Position numbers and translations under genes: made by a program. 64,000 nucleotides of DNA from Yponomeuta sedellus (lineage: Eukaryota > Arthropoda > Insecta > Lepidoptera > Yponomeutidae), in the NCBI GenBank assembly GCA_934045075.1, contig OW203745.1, forward strand, positions 16,371,768 through 16,435,767. The letters run 5' to 3'. Below, piece by piece: positions 49,351 through 60,330 of this stretch (positions are counted from its first letter, which is position 1; the number at the start of each line of letters is the position of its first letter). The notes under the pieces are model-generated. The model made no database searches and had not been told where the DNA came from. It worked only from the letters and a program-made list of their open reading frames with translations.

Positions 49351-49680
49351 CCCACTGCAGGGTACAGGCCTTCTCTTAGTGAGAGAGAGTATGGGCTTAA
49401 TTACCACGCGTGCCCACCGCGGATTAGCAATTTCAAGCGCCGACGTATTTGAACACCACAGACCCTCAGGTTTGCTCACGATGTGTTTCTTTTCCGTTAG
49501 TAACTGATATTTCTACTATGACTTCACAAATATTACTATTATTAAATGTATCGAACATGATAGAACTAAGAAAACAAAGTCATTGGTACATGCTCGCACT
49601 GGGAATCGAACCTAAGGCTATTGCTTTCGAGATCATTGTTCTCGCCCACCCACTCACCCACTAGGCTACCGCAGCTCTTA
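49350..49680 (-). mobile_element. SINE-B copy
   Basis: cccactgcagggtacaggcc, ttaccacgcgtgcccaccgc, ctcacgatgtgtttcttttc and acaaagtcattggtacatgc with a diverged tRNA-like head at right (gggaatcgaacctaaggc). Confidence 0.68.
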
Positions 49681-49799
49681 ATACCTAATATCTTAATATG
49701 TCTTCTAGTAGTCGTGGCACGGAGGAAAATATGTGTCCATCCCAGCCTTCCGGGATTTTTAGATAAATAGTCGTTTCTTAATGATTCGCGATACTCGTA

Positions 49800-49892
49800 C
49801 ATAGTTATATATTAAACGCCGGGAAATAAGGTAATTACGTTTTACCTAATAAATAATTGCGATTTGACCCGTTTAATATATAACTAATTAGT
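49800..49892. mobile_element. ~90-bp foldback/MITE
   Basis: tagttatatattaaacg and cgtttaatatataacta are 17-bp inverted ends around an AT-rich loop. Target duplication not resolved. Confidence 0.65.
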
Positions 49893-51219
49893 CGTTCTTG
49901 TCTTTTATAACATACACGGATAGAGAAAGATATTTTGAAATACAATGAGCTGTTTTAAGCACAAATTCACAGATATAGATGGTGCTTACAGGCGTGGCCG
50001 TAAAAGAAATGGCACATGGCTATCAAAATTAATTAAAATTTATTTGACAAGTACAAAATTAAGTCAAGTATTCACTGTTGAAGTTTCTATCTATCTTAGG
50101 CAATTAGTCTATTCGGCAAACGGTAAGGACTAGAGGTAACAGAAGCAGCCTGTAACCATCCCATTGACCGACAGAGGATAGACGTTGAGAGATAGATACT
50201 TAGTTACGGAAAGAGAGAGAAATAGCTTAATCTCTTATGAGTATGCTTAATGTAAATTGGCGATTTCAAATGCTGACTTATCTAACAGGTTTTCTTCACG
50301 AATACACGTTTTCTTTGAATAGTATTCAAAATATCATTGATACTACCTATGATACTTAAAATGTACAATACTAGACACGTAAGAAAAGTAGTTGTGGGTG
50401 TATTTCAGAAATAGCTAAACAAAAAACCATAATGTTTTTACGTTCCGATTTACGCTTTAAATCTATCGAAATTTTCGGTAATTATCTATGAAAACACCTC
50501 AATCATTTGCCTAATGAATCAGTCGCTAAAGCGTAACACATGACTAAACGCAGAAAATGCCGACTAAACTCGTTACGCCGTAATTACACTCTCGGCATGC
50601 AGCGCGAGTTTGTTGGAGTGGGTACAAAGAATTTAATTTTGAACTTAAACATTCCTAAGCACTACACATAAAAAAAACTAAAAAGGTGACCAAAAATCAA
50701 GTATTATTAAGATCTTGTTTTGTATAGTATTTTACTTTAGTTATTTGTTTATTATGATATATATTTTATATGCGAGTTATGCCAATTATTAACGTAACTA
50801 CGCTCTGTTTGGTCGTTACATATGTATTATAACTAATCACTCTCAAGTAATTGTAAGTTGTCATTAGAATATGCGATCGATTGTAATTTCTCTCGATTCT
50901 AATTCTATTACGTGTAAAGACTGTAAACAAAACGAGTATATATTGGTCAAGTGTGATCTTTGCCGGCACTGGAAAATAGAATTATAAACATACCATACCT
51001 TGCATTCTTGCATCGTCTCTCTGTTATGCTTTTCCTATCCGCTCTACTCTCGTTATGGAGTTTTGCCATTGTACATTTAGGTGTGTGTGTGCGTGCGTGT
51101 TGGTATAAATAAATAATTTATCTATGTTACATTTTAGACGCATTTAAATTTCCATACTTTTTTATAAAGAGATTCTTCAATAAATCCAGTCATAGGAGCT
51201 GAAGGGAAGAGTTGGTAAG
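49893..51219. other. AT-rich region, nothing recognised
   Basis: No frame over 70 codons and no repeat family identified. Short GT-rich stretch near 51081-51102. Confidence 0.45.
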
Positions 51220-51230
51220 AATGATTATAT

Positions 51231-51765
51231 TGTAGACTTTTAGTCCGGATTTACTTACGGGTGTTGTTATATCGGAAAAGTCCGACCAGGTTTCGCTCCG
51301 ATTCGCAGAGCTTAATCATGGTGAGCAGAGACGGAGCTCGCGTCGTCGGTTGCTCGTCTCACACCAGAGTGCTTAGTGCGAGTTTTTTAACTACTCGATC
51401 GCGTTAACGTAAACTCATATTTATATGGCATCGAAGAAGCGCCACCTAGCGACAAGTATGGAAATTAAAATTACTGAGTGCGAGTTGTAATGGTTTACGT
51501 TGAGAAGTGAACACGTTTACCAGCCAAAACACGAATAAAAGCGAGTGCGAGTTGTACTGTGACAGCGGTTTGCCAGTTCGAACGGTTAACTTACTCATAC
51601 TCACTACTCAATGCTCAATTAACGCGGTAGTAAAGTTACTCGATTGGATCTGTCAAACTCGCACTAAGCACTCTGGTCGGACTTTTCCGATATAACAACA
51701 CCCGTAAGTAAATCCGGACTAAAAGTTTACAATGTGTTGTGCTTACGAAAGTTTTAGTTCAAAAA
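51231..51765 (+). mobile_element. Hairpin retroposon HP, copy 3, with nested element
   Basis: Flanked by the 11-bp duplication aatgattatat (51220-51230, 51766-51776). The plus strand ends gttttagttcaaaaaa. Arms (gtagacttttagtccggatt...gtccgaccag) surround the family loop, but relative to the A tail the loop runs opposite to copies 1 and 2. A 313-bp inverted-repeat element sits at 51364-51676. Confidence 0.85.
51364..51676. mobile_element. 313-bp MITE-like element inside HP copy 3
   Basis: Starts ccagagtgcttagtgcgagt and ends actcgcactaagcactctgg, 22-bp perfect inverted ends. The interior repeats gagtgcgagttgta. Target duplication unclear. Confidence 0.75.
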
Positions 51766-51776
51766 AATGATTATAT

Positions 51777-53340
51777 TTTTAATTTAAATCCGGATTTACT
51801 CTGGTCCGAACAGGTTATGTACATATATTTGCAATAATATTTCGACGGATAGTGCACCAGTGATGCTCTCCCAAGAGTGTGTTTCCGCCTTTGCATCCAA
51901 CCGGTAATGGATGCGTTTGCGCAGCGTCCGCGCTTGCGTCAGGCCAACGACTGCGCTTGCGCAAGCTCAATACAGTAACCGCCGCACCTCACTAGGTACA
52001 TCCAAGAATCAGAAAAAGGTATTCGCCCATAGCAAGGTCGCTGTAATATTGCTAATTGGACGCAGCGTTGCATTGAAGAGCTTTGTAATTTCATTATTAT
52101 TAAGAAATGATGTATTATGTTTGTGAATAAACGTTTTATATTTTAGATCTACCTAATGGTTACTATAGAGTACACTTAACTATATATTAAAAAGGAAATT
52201 GAGCAGATATTTCTTAACGTAAAAGTACAGACGGCAGCCTTGTCACTAAAAGTGCTCTCTTCCAGAGAAACCTTAGGATGGACTGGACGTGATGTGATGA
52301 ACACATTAGATATGGAAGTAGAAGTGCAAACAACAAAAGATTTTAGAGTTAAGTGAGTTAAAATTAAAAATTCATACAAACTGTCTGGTTAGGTTAGGTT
52401 AGCCAGTGGCAATACCAATGCTATGGGTGGTATTAGTAGCCCCGTGGAGATCCCAGATGCTTAATATGCGTGAAGTCCTGGTCGTATCCATGATTTTGAA
52501 CATGTTAAGCCTTGGTTTTTCGTGCGCTATCTGTATGTTTATTCTCTGTTAACAACTATAAGTTGTAATTTTTGTATGCGTTTAAACCAACTGACAACTG
52601 TTTACGGTAGACTAATTAATAGTGTATGAGAAGTGGGTAATTATTTTTTATTTTTTTTATGTCTAGCAACACCACTTGTTAAATATAAAGAAAACCTGAG
52701 GAAACCGTGAGGAAACTTGCGCTTTAATTGGCTCCCCACGTGTTGCCAATATTTCCCGTTGACCTTTCATCAGATTAGTCTACTACACAGCTATAAGAGG
52801 ATCCATTTTCCCCGGCACGCAGTGTACTTAATCCTAGGCGCTTTTAATATTAGGCTAGCATGTTGTCATTTAACATTATATGGAATGTGGTGTTATGGTA
52901 TTTAAATAAAACATTCCTTACTCTTACATCACTTGTTAACTGTAAAGGAAAACTTCTTAAGGAAACCCGCCGCTGAAGAAATTTCTTTCCAATCTTTCCG
53001 GCAATCTTTCCTGTTGATCGTTCATTTATTTTTTTATTAAATTCAATAACGCTGAAAACAAATTATTTGATCACAATAATGAAGCTACAGTTCACAGTAT
53101 CCACAAATAGGCAGTTCATATTTACTTAATATATACCACCACGTCGCTAATATACAAATATATGCTTTTTATTTTAAATATTAAATCTTATAATTTAAAC
53201 TAATCAAAATTTGTCAATTTTATATCTATGTGTTTGTGTTCTGTGGAAGTTATATTATAAATTAAGGCCACCGTCTGTCCTCTTTGTTTAAGAATCATCT
53301 GTGTAATTTTAAATTTTTATATACAATAAAGTGTTCTCTA
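51777..53340. other. Mostly unassigned, with an LINE-tail scrap
   Basis: 52190-52275 matches the non-LTR 3' end of 22715-22840 (tttcttaacgtaaaagtaca). Conserved SINE-like scraps (gtaaaggaaaacttcttaag) near 52940. No gene. Confidence 0.45.
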
Positions 53341-53349
53341 TCTATCTTT

Positions 53350-53510
53350 TTCTTCAGGCTATAACTATATATATTTAGTTCACTGCTGAACCGCCTAGCC
53401 CTCCCCTAATGAGCACCATAGCGCCCTGTGTTCATCTTGCCGCATCCAGCATCTGCCTGCAGTTTTTCGCAGATCGTCATCCCACCTAGTCGAAGGGCGT
53501 CCTATACTCT
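53350..53510 (-). mobile_element. SINE-D-type fragment
   Basis: ttcttcaggctataactata, ctgccgcatccagcatctgc-like (ttgccgcatccagcatctgc), cctgcagtttttcgcagatc. Antisense of 57131-57273. Confidence 0.65.
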
Positions 53511-53834
53511 ACTTCTATATATCTATCTATCTACTAATATATTATGTGTGAGTGTGTGTAAGTGTGTGTGTGTGTACGAATACTGGACGGGGGAAGGTTC
53601 TCCATCATCAGATTTTTCCGACACGAAATAGATTTCCAATCTATCCTATTTTACGCAAAGAGGCGCTTCCGAGAAAATAAAACTTTTCAGCTCACATTGC
53701 TGAGATACCATCGTGGCAGTCCGTAATTGGTGGTAGAGACGACTTGTGTGTCTAAAACGCAACCTACATTCATGTGTAATAGTGTAGTATGGTCTAGCAT
53801 TCTGTGTCGAAATGAAAAAAATACCAAGAAGGAT

Positions 53835-54010
53835 TTAATGCGCGTAAACATTTACATACAGGCCCATACATTGCTTCTGGCCCCACACTAGGATACCCCG
53901 TGTCCTGGGAACAAGAAACAGCTACATCACAAGCATGTAAACATCCAAGAACTGGGGCTTTTTTTGTCCCTAGCCGAGGTTCTATCCCGGGACCTCTCGC
54001 AGTACGTACG
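53835..54010 (-). mobile_element. SINE-C copy
   Basis: Antisense match to 800-985: catgtaaacatccaagaact, ccacactaggataccccgtg and the B-box complement ggttctatcccgggacc. Confidence 0.72.
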
Positions 54011-54030
54011 TGAAGGCTTAAAAATTAAGG

Positions 54031-54285
54031 CGCTTAGGGGCGCTAACCAGGACTTTAATCGATTTCCGCCAAAAACGGCTATTTTAGCGGAAATCGATTA
54101 AAGTCCTAAGATATTTATACTACATTCTAGGCTGTATGTTCTAAAAATAGTTCCCACAGATATTAAGATTTCTCATGTTTACTTTTTTAAAAAAAAAAAA
54201 AGTATTATAAAACAAGTTCTGATTTTTATTTCATTGGTGGCGCTAAGGTGGTAAGGTGGTGGTATTTGTGGTAAGCGCCTTAAGT
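54031..54285. mobile_element. TIR element with a nested 59-bp palindrome
   Basis: aaggcgcttaggggcgcta at left and ggtaagcgccttaa at right suggest inverted ends. Inside, 21-bp perfect arms 54049-54069 / 54087-54107 (aggactttaatcgatttccgc) surround a 17-nt loop. Confidence 0.55.
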
Positions 54286-54639
54286 AGGCCCCACTTAATT
54301 ATTTGCAGCAGCATAGAATTACTTAAACATTTATGTATTTTATGGAATCCGAGCCGCAATTGGGTGAGCAATGACTTGAATGTGGATGATGCAAAGGAAT
54401 TGCACGTTCTTTTTGAGAGATACGTACATATTTCTTTAGAGACACTTAATTGTCTTAAAGTGGTCGCGTGAGGGCTGACTAGTCGACCCAGTGTGTCTGT
54501 CCCTACAATCAAGGATTAGATAAGATAAGATAAGATAAGGATATTTTTTATTGTACACTGGAAAAACAACGAATGCAAAGCAATTGCAAATATACATAGT
54601 ACAATTGGCGGCCTTATTGCTAAAAGCGATTAGAAGCTA

Positions 54640-54895
54640 CCCGTGACTTCGTCTGCGCAGGATTAGTATTTCGAGTAGCTTATATCAGCGTGGCGTACAA
54701 AAGTACTAACATTGTGACATTAAAATTATCACATAACTAATTTATGGGTCTGCATCTTTATAAATTGTAGCCTATGTGTTATTCTTTTGTATAATTGTAA
54801 TGTTTCGTTAAAATCCATTCAGTAGTTTTCACGTAAAAAAGTAACAAACATCCATCCATCCGTATTTACAAACTTTGTCGTTTATATTATTAGTA
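54640..54895 (+). repeat. Common insect retroelement-like repeat
   Basis: gtgacttcgtctgcgcagga, tatcagcgtggcgtacaaaa, cattcagtagttttcacgta and the end ttatattattagtaggatt. A relative is at 57605-57890. Confidence 0.6.
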
Positions 54896-54954
54896 GGATT
54901 TACTCTATAATGGGCGTATACAGTTTTACGTTTTGGGGGAAAGCCATCGATTCC

Positions 54955-55340
54955 AACCCTGTATGTCCCCACTGCTGGGGCACGGGTCTCTTCTTGTGTT
55001 GCAGGAAGATTAGGCCATACTCCACCACGGGGGCCCAGTCCGGGTTGGTGGAGGATTGTAAGACAGTAGCGGGCCTTACTGTCAGAAGTATCAAGCCGCC
55101 CATAAGGCCTCTGACATGGCTTAACGACTGCCATTACATGACAGCCGGCACCCACGTCTTAACGTGCCTTTCGAAGCACGGAAGCGCTCGGAAAAATGCC
55201 ACTAGCGGTAGTCACGGGACGGTCACTCATCCTGTACCTGATCGCGCCTGTTGCTTAACTCGAGTGATTGATTGCAATCACTCGGTTCGACTAGGCCACG
55301 AGCTATTCACGATATCTCTGTTAAGTGTGCATTATTGAGA
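54955..55340 (-). mobile_element. SINE-G copy, near full length
   Basis: Antisense: ggcacgggtctcttcttgtg, taggccatactccaccacgg, agccggcacccacgtcttaa, gcggtagtcacgggacggtc and a head with cctgttgcttaactcgagtg + cactcggttcgactaggcca. The best local reference for this family. Confidence 0.72.
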
Positions 55341-55384
55341 ACTAACAGCCATAACCTGAACAATAGATCTAAATTAATAACTTC

Positions 55385-55590
55385 CACACAACACAACCAC
55401 TGGTCCAGGCCCCAAACTAGGATACCCTGTACTGGTAACTTGGCAAGGACATCACAAACATGCATATACACCCAGGCAGATACCCTTTGTGCAAATGTAC
55501 AGCGGCCCTCTGCGGGAATCGGACCCACAACCTTCGACACGGTATTCAGACGTGATACCGCTAACCAACGAGGCATTCAGTAAGTCTGAG
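55385..55590 (-). mobile_element. SINE-C relative
   Basis: Antisense, diverged: ccaaactaggataccctgta, ggacatcacaaacatgcata, then a tRNA-like head with cgggaatcggacccacaacc. The anticodon-arm side differs from 800-985, so this may be a subfamily with another tRNA head. Confidence 0.6.
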
Positions 55591-55814
55591 GATTATCATT
55601 TTTCCAGCGGGGATTTCACAGTTACACATGTACCATCGAGTCCATATCAAAATTGCATGCTCTTCAAATGTCATCTTGACACAATTCCTTTCTGCGGAGT
55701 TGTTTCACTGTCGGGAAGTGTACCAACAAAAAATATTTGACTTTCAGTCCTGTGACTGGTGCTAGTCTTTCTGTGGATACTGAGATAAATGGCAAATCAT
55801 TGAATTGTAAACCG

Positions 55815-56080
55815 GCTTAGCGGAGCAGTAGAACACTGGCTTCTCAATTTGGAGGTCGTGGGTTCAAATCCCGAAATGTACCAATTGCTTTCAAAGTATT
55901 GTTCATTTCTGAAATTCTACCACTCGTTGACTGTGAAGAAAAACATCGTGAGGAAACCTGATAACTGAGGTGTTCATGTGAGGTATGTACCTCAATGCTT
56001 GAAATTGTCAATCCGCGGTACTTAAGCTTAAGGCACGCGTGGTGCTTAAGCCCACTCTCTCTCTGAGAAAAAGCCTGTGC
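55815..56080 (+). mobile_element. SINE-B copy
   Basis: Head agcggagcagtagaacactg, gcttctcaatttggaggtcg and B box gggttcaaatcccgaaa; body gaagaaaaacatcgtgagga + aacctg and tctctctgagaaaaagcctg. Confidence 0.72.
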
Positions 56081-56449
56081 GCTACAGTGGGACGTACAGA
56101 TTGTTGGATTACGGCGAGGAGGACATCACCAAACAGGCCTCTGCATACACTGCATCTTCCTAATGTTATAGGCAATCTTGATAATCTTATTACTGGTTCC
56201 TGTACCGGGTCATAGATGTCATTGGACAGTCCAGCAACAGCACCAGCTGACAATGCAATGCGTTGCATTCTTCAGCACGCAGTGCGCCAGTGAAAGTCCT
56301 AACCGACAAGCAAAAGGAGGAAAGTACGTTTTCTCTGGCTTTATTTCTGCCGGTAATGTCTGCGCCATTGTTGCGTCGGAGGTGCGTGGATAATCGATGC
56401 TCTTTGACGGGTGTGTCCGTTGTACAGTCGGCGGCACATTGACCTTTAT

Positions 56450-56640
56450 ACACGTGCACTATAATCAGTGATTGGGATCAATCACTTGAGTTAAGCAATA
56501 ACAGGCGCGGTCAGGTGGACCGTCCCGTGACTACCGCTAGTCGCATTTTTCTGAGCGCTTCCGTGCTTCGCAAGGCACGTTTAGCCGTTGGTGCCGGCTG
56601 TCATGAAATGGCAGTCGTTAAGCTATGTCCGTACAATTTG
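56450..56640 (+). mobile_element. SINE-G head fragment
   Basis: tcaatcacttgagttaagca + ataacaggcgcggtcaggtg, ccgtgactaccgctagtcgc, gccggctgtcatgaaatggc. Confidence 0.65.
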
Positions 56641-56739
56641 CAGTTTAATACTACAGGAAATATTCATTTATCGCGTCAAATTTGATACGAGTCAAGTAGC
56701 GGATTCCACCAATCTGCGATCCCCAATGTGAGATCCCCA

Positions 56740-57080
56740 GCACAGCGCAGGAAGGTTAGGCCATACTCCACCACGGAGGCCAAGTGCGGGTTTGTGGAGA
56801 ATTGTAAGATAGTGGCGGACCTCACAGTCAGAAGTTATTAAGCCGCTCATAAGGCCTCTGCATGGCTTAACGACTCTCGTCACATGACAGCCGGCACCAG
56901 TTGCTTAACGCACCTTGCGAAGCACCAAAGCGCTCGGGAAAAATGCCTCTAGCGGTAGTCACGGGACAGTCAACCATCCTGCAACTTACCACGCCTGTTG
57001 TTGCTTAACTCAAGTGATGGATTCTATTCACTCAGTTCGATTAAGCCACGAGCTATTCACTAGATCTGTGTTACGTGTGC
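56740..57080 (-). mobile_element. SINE-G copy
   Basis: Antisense: aggccatactccaccacgga, agccgctcataaggcctctg, gacagccggcaccagttgct, gcggtagtcacgggacagtc and the head cttaactcaagtgatggatt. Confidence 0.7.
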
Positions 57081-57130
57081 ATAATAGAGAACTAACAGGA
57101 TTTGCATCACTCGAAAATTTCTCCCTCCGA

Positions 57131-57273
57131 CCAGGTGAGATGACGATCTGCGAAAAACTGCAGGCAGATGCTGGATGCGGCAAGCTGAAGACAGGGCGCT
57201 ATGGCGCTAATTAGTGAAGGGCTATGTCCAGCAGTGGACTACATGATATAGCCTGAAGAAGAAGAAGAAAAAG
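57131..57273 (+). mobile_element. SINE-D-type fragment
   Basis: gatgacgatctgcgaaaaac, tgcaggcagatgctggatgc, gctatgtccagcagtggact, then atagcctgaagaagaagaag. Confidence 0.65.
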
Positions 57274-57604
57274 ATAATTTCTTCGTTTTCATGATAATTT
57301 GAAGTTGGTTTTCACCAGTAAAAAAAAAATAAAGATGTCTATAGTTTATACATTTAGAGTTTATATAATATGTGTGAACGGGAAACAAAGCAGAGGATGA
57401 GCACCAACGTGTCATAACAAAAGCTTCGGGAGGGACTCTACAAGCAGCCATACATCTGGCGATTATGCGCCACGGAACGAATGGAGAGAGCTGGTGGCGG
57501 AAGCTGCCCCATAGTCACATCCCTCAGCCATGAGGATGCGACGAAGAAGAAGAAGTTTATTCATTGTGTAATGTATAATGTCACAGTGTTTATATTAAAG
57601 TACT

Positions 57605-57893
57605 AGTTGGTGCCCGCGACTTCTTCTGCGCAGGATATTTCAAGTAGTTTCTATTAGCGTGGCGTAGAAAAGGTTTTGGCAGCGCACGCCGGAATAGCTC
57701 GCAGATGGTAGATTTTTTCCTACTTACTTGAAACTTATCGTTATATTTTGGACAATTCACACAATTATGTATTCTGACATTTTGTAGTATAAACTATATT
57801 GTAAGGTTTAATTAAAATGCTTTCAGAAGTTATTACGTGAAATAGTAAAAAACATCCAACCATACTCACACACTTTTGTATTTATAATAATAA
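57605..57893 (+). repeat. Common insect retroelement-like repeat
   Basis: tggtgcccgcgacttcttct + gcgcaggatattt, tattagcgtggcgtagaaaa, ending cacacttttgtatttataat. Related to 54640-54895. Confidence 0.6.
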
Positions 57894-58240
57894 CTAGCTG
57901 ACCCAGCGAACTTCGTACCGCCTAACAGTCAATTCTTTATTTTTTGTCTCTCCGTATCAACCATCCTCGTACTTCAAGGAATATTGTAAAAAAAGAATTA
58001 GCGAAATCGGTTCAGCTGCTCTCGAGATTTGCGCTTACCAACACATTCAGCGATTCATTTTTATATTTTAGACTAGCTGACCCAGCGAACTTTGTACCGC
58101 CTAACAGTCGATTTTTTAATTTTTTTTATATTTCTCTCTCTCTCCCTAAGAGGATTCTAAAAAAAGAATTAGCTAAATCGGTTCAGATTTTCGAAATTTT
58201 CCCTTACCAACACATTCAGCGATTCATTTTTATATTATAG
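57894..58240 (+). repeat. Tandem pair of a 'ctagctgacccagcgaac' repeat
   Basis: Two adjacent units (57894-58073, 58074-58240). Each begins ctagctgacccagcgaactt and ends accaacacattcagcgattc + atttttatatt. An inverted relative is at 63555-63742. Confidence 0.8.
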
Positions 58241-59560
58241 ATAATGTTACATGTTAGTAAATTATTTGAAAATAACCTCGAGTCTCTCCAAGTTTCGAAT
58301 GAAAAAGTAAAACATTTTCTGACCTAGTTAACCGATCCGGCATTACGTGTACTTAGAACTAACTACCCAATTACAGACAAAAAGACGGACAGATAGTTGA
58401 GATTAGTATATAGCTATTTGCTTGGCTGAGCAGTACGTAAGTTATTATATTTGTCTAGTTTGTTTGCAGATGTATTTCGCTGGTGAAAGTATGATTGGAT
58501 AGATAGGTAACTTAACGGCGGATAGAAACTCAAAGATAAACAGATGCGTTAGTTTGTTTTGCGTCAGCCTAATACTGAAATACTGTGGTTAGTTGCTCGG
58601 AAAATAATAATGGTTCACAAAAATAACATCAGATTTCGAAGTGATATTTCGAACCAATATTCGCTACCATCAGTAAAATTGACGTTATCTTGTATCGGTA
58701 TTATTTTTAACCGACTTCAAAAAGGAGGAGGTTATTAAAAACGATTCATCTTAAACTTTCCTGGAAAAATGTTGTTTATCTCTGGTTACGTTTTTCCTTT
58801 ATCACATGCTATTTAAACTGACGCCTTAGTTGCCAAAAAACGCAGGCACATATATACATACTTGCGAAAAAGATTAATTATCCATTGCTTTCGTAGCCAT
58901 GGATAATTAATCGTAATTGGTGTAAGAAATAACAATTAAAATAGTTCGGGTAATAACTAAGAATTGTTAAAAAAATCAAAAGCTTCACGACTGCGGAAAA
59001 AATATTTTTATATTTGTGTATGCAGACGAACGATTGGATTCCGCAAAATGGGCACTTACGTGTTGGCAGACCGCAGACACACAAGTTTTCTCACGATGTT
59101 TTCCTTCACCGTTAGCGAGTACATACAGATATTCTTAAAAAACATAACAATCCTTCCAGCGCAGTCGGGTTGTGTCGGGATACAAAGTTGTGCAATCTTT
59201 AAAGGGCTTACTGCTTGACCAATGACGCAGTAACTGTCACAGGAACGCGGTTCTAACCTCCATAACACCATTGCCTTTTTGTCCAAACGCCCGGCTGTGA
59301 CGCGAACGCTTTCTTCCAAACGAGTTAACTACAAAACCAATAAATACCAGCACTTAGCTGACGTTACGACACCGTACACTTTCCCACACTTTTCGAGTGT
59401 TCTACGCAAACTACAACAGAAGGTTTGCTAGAGCTCTCTGAATTTTACACTAATTTTAAAATAAGACGGCCTCAGGAGCACTATCGTAAGGTTCCGATCC
59501 GGTCCATCGTTAAGGTTTTTCTGATTTCTACAAGATGTACTTATGAGAGAAGCGCTGGTG
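58241..59560. other. AT-rich region, nothing recognised
   Basis: Only a SINE-B-like scrap (ctcacgatgttttccttcac, 59091-59120). The aaccgacttcaaaaaggagg motif at 58712 is a common repeat scrap. No gene. Confidence 0.4.
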
Positions 59561-59569
59561 CAGTAGTCG

Positions 59570-59885
59570 AACCGAGCGACTGGAATTAGCAACATGGGTG
59601 ACCATACCGTGACTAAGACTAGTCTTAGTCACGGGACATGGCATTTATTCCGAGCACTTCCGTGATTCGCAAGGCACGTTAAGCCGTTGATGCCGGCTGT
59701 CATGTAATAGCAGTCGTTAAGCGATGTCTTCGGCCTTATGGGTGCCTTGATATCTTCTGACATTAAGGCTTGCCACTGTCTTACAATCCTCCACCAACCC
59801 GCACTTAGCCCCCGTAGTGAAGGATAGCCTAATACCTTCCTGCGATGAACGAAGAGACCCGTGCCATAGCCGCGGGGACATACAA
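59570..59885 (+). mobile_element. SINE-G copy
   Basis: ctagtcttagtcacgggaca, gcaaggcacgttaagccgtt, gccggctgtcatgtaatagc, cgcacttagcccccgtagtg and gaagagacccgtgccatagc. Confidence 0.68.
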
Positions 59886-59970
59886 GTGTTAATATCGATA
59901 ACATTCTCGCTTTTAGTTCTTTAGTACCACATATTATTTAGGGTTGCCAGTCCCAAACCTGCAAGGTCTT

Positions 59971-60318
59971 TTAAAAACCTATTTAGAGGCTAAATATACG
60001 GCGGAAGTTTTTGCCTCTAAATAGGTTTATAAAATTGTCCTCAGCACGGGCTGGTGCAACAAAAAGAATATATTTAAAAACCTATTTAGAGGCTAAAAAT
60101 TTCACCCATGCCGGGATTCGAACCCGCAACCTCTGGCTATCCGTACCAGCGCTCTACCAATTGAGCTCAATTGGTAGAGCGCTGGTACGGATAGCCAGAG
60201 GTTGCGGGTTCGAATCCCGGCATGGGTGAAATTTTTAGCCTCTAAATAGGTTTTTAAATTTGTTCTTTAGCACGGGTTAGTGCATTAAAAATAAAAATAG
60301 TGTAAAAAGAATATAATT
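59971..60318 (+). mobile_element. SINE-A inverted/direct composite, host of a second one
   Basis: 59971-60007 is antisense (ttaaaaacctatttagaggc) and 60008-60060 is sense (tttttgcctctaaataggtt, gtcctcagcacgggctggtg). The 12-bp duplication ctgcaaggtctt lies at 59959-59970 and 60319-60330, outside the second insertion at 60073-60303. Confidence 0.85.
60073..60303 (+). mobile_element. SINE-A inverted dimer 3 with a 188-bp perfect palindrome
   Basis: Perfect palindrome 60072-60259 centred on gagctc at 60165/60166: 94-bp arms, each a SINE-A from the D arm to tttttaaat. The sense arm continues to cattaaaaataaaaatag. It is flanked by the 12-bp duplication aaaaagaatata (60061-60072, 60304-60315). 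Both arms share the private variant ggtacggatagcc. Confidence 0.92.
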
Positions 60319-60330
60319 CTGCAAGGTCTT

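Noticed and set aside
56008..56459. Overlapping minus- and plus-strand frames of 70-90 codons
   Set aside because: Several frames overlap in opposite directions with no domain; part of the sequence is SINE-B tail.
60011..60229. 72-codon frame containing [22 protein letters not shown] sequence
   Set aside because: This peptide pattern arises from reading antisense SINE-A heads (also near 23852 and 13738).
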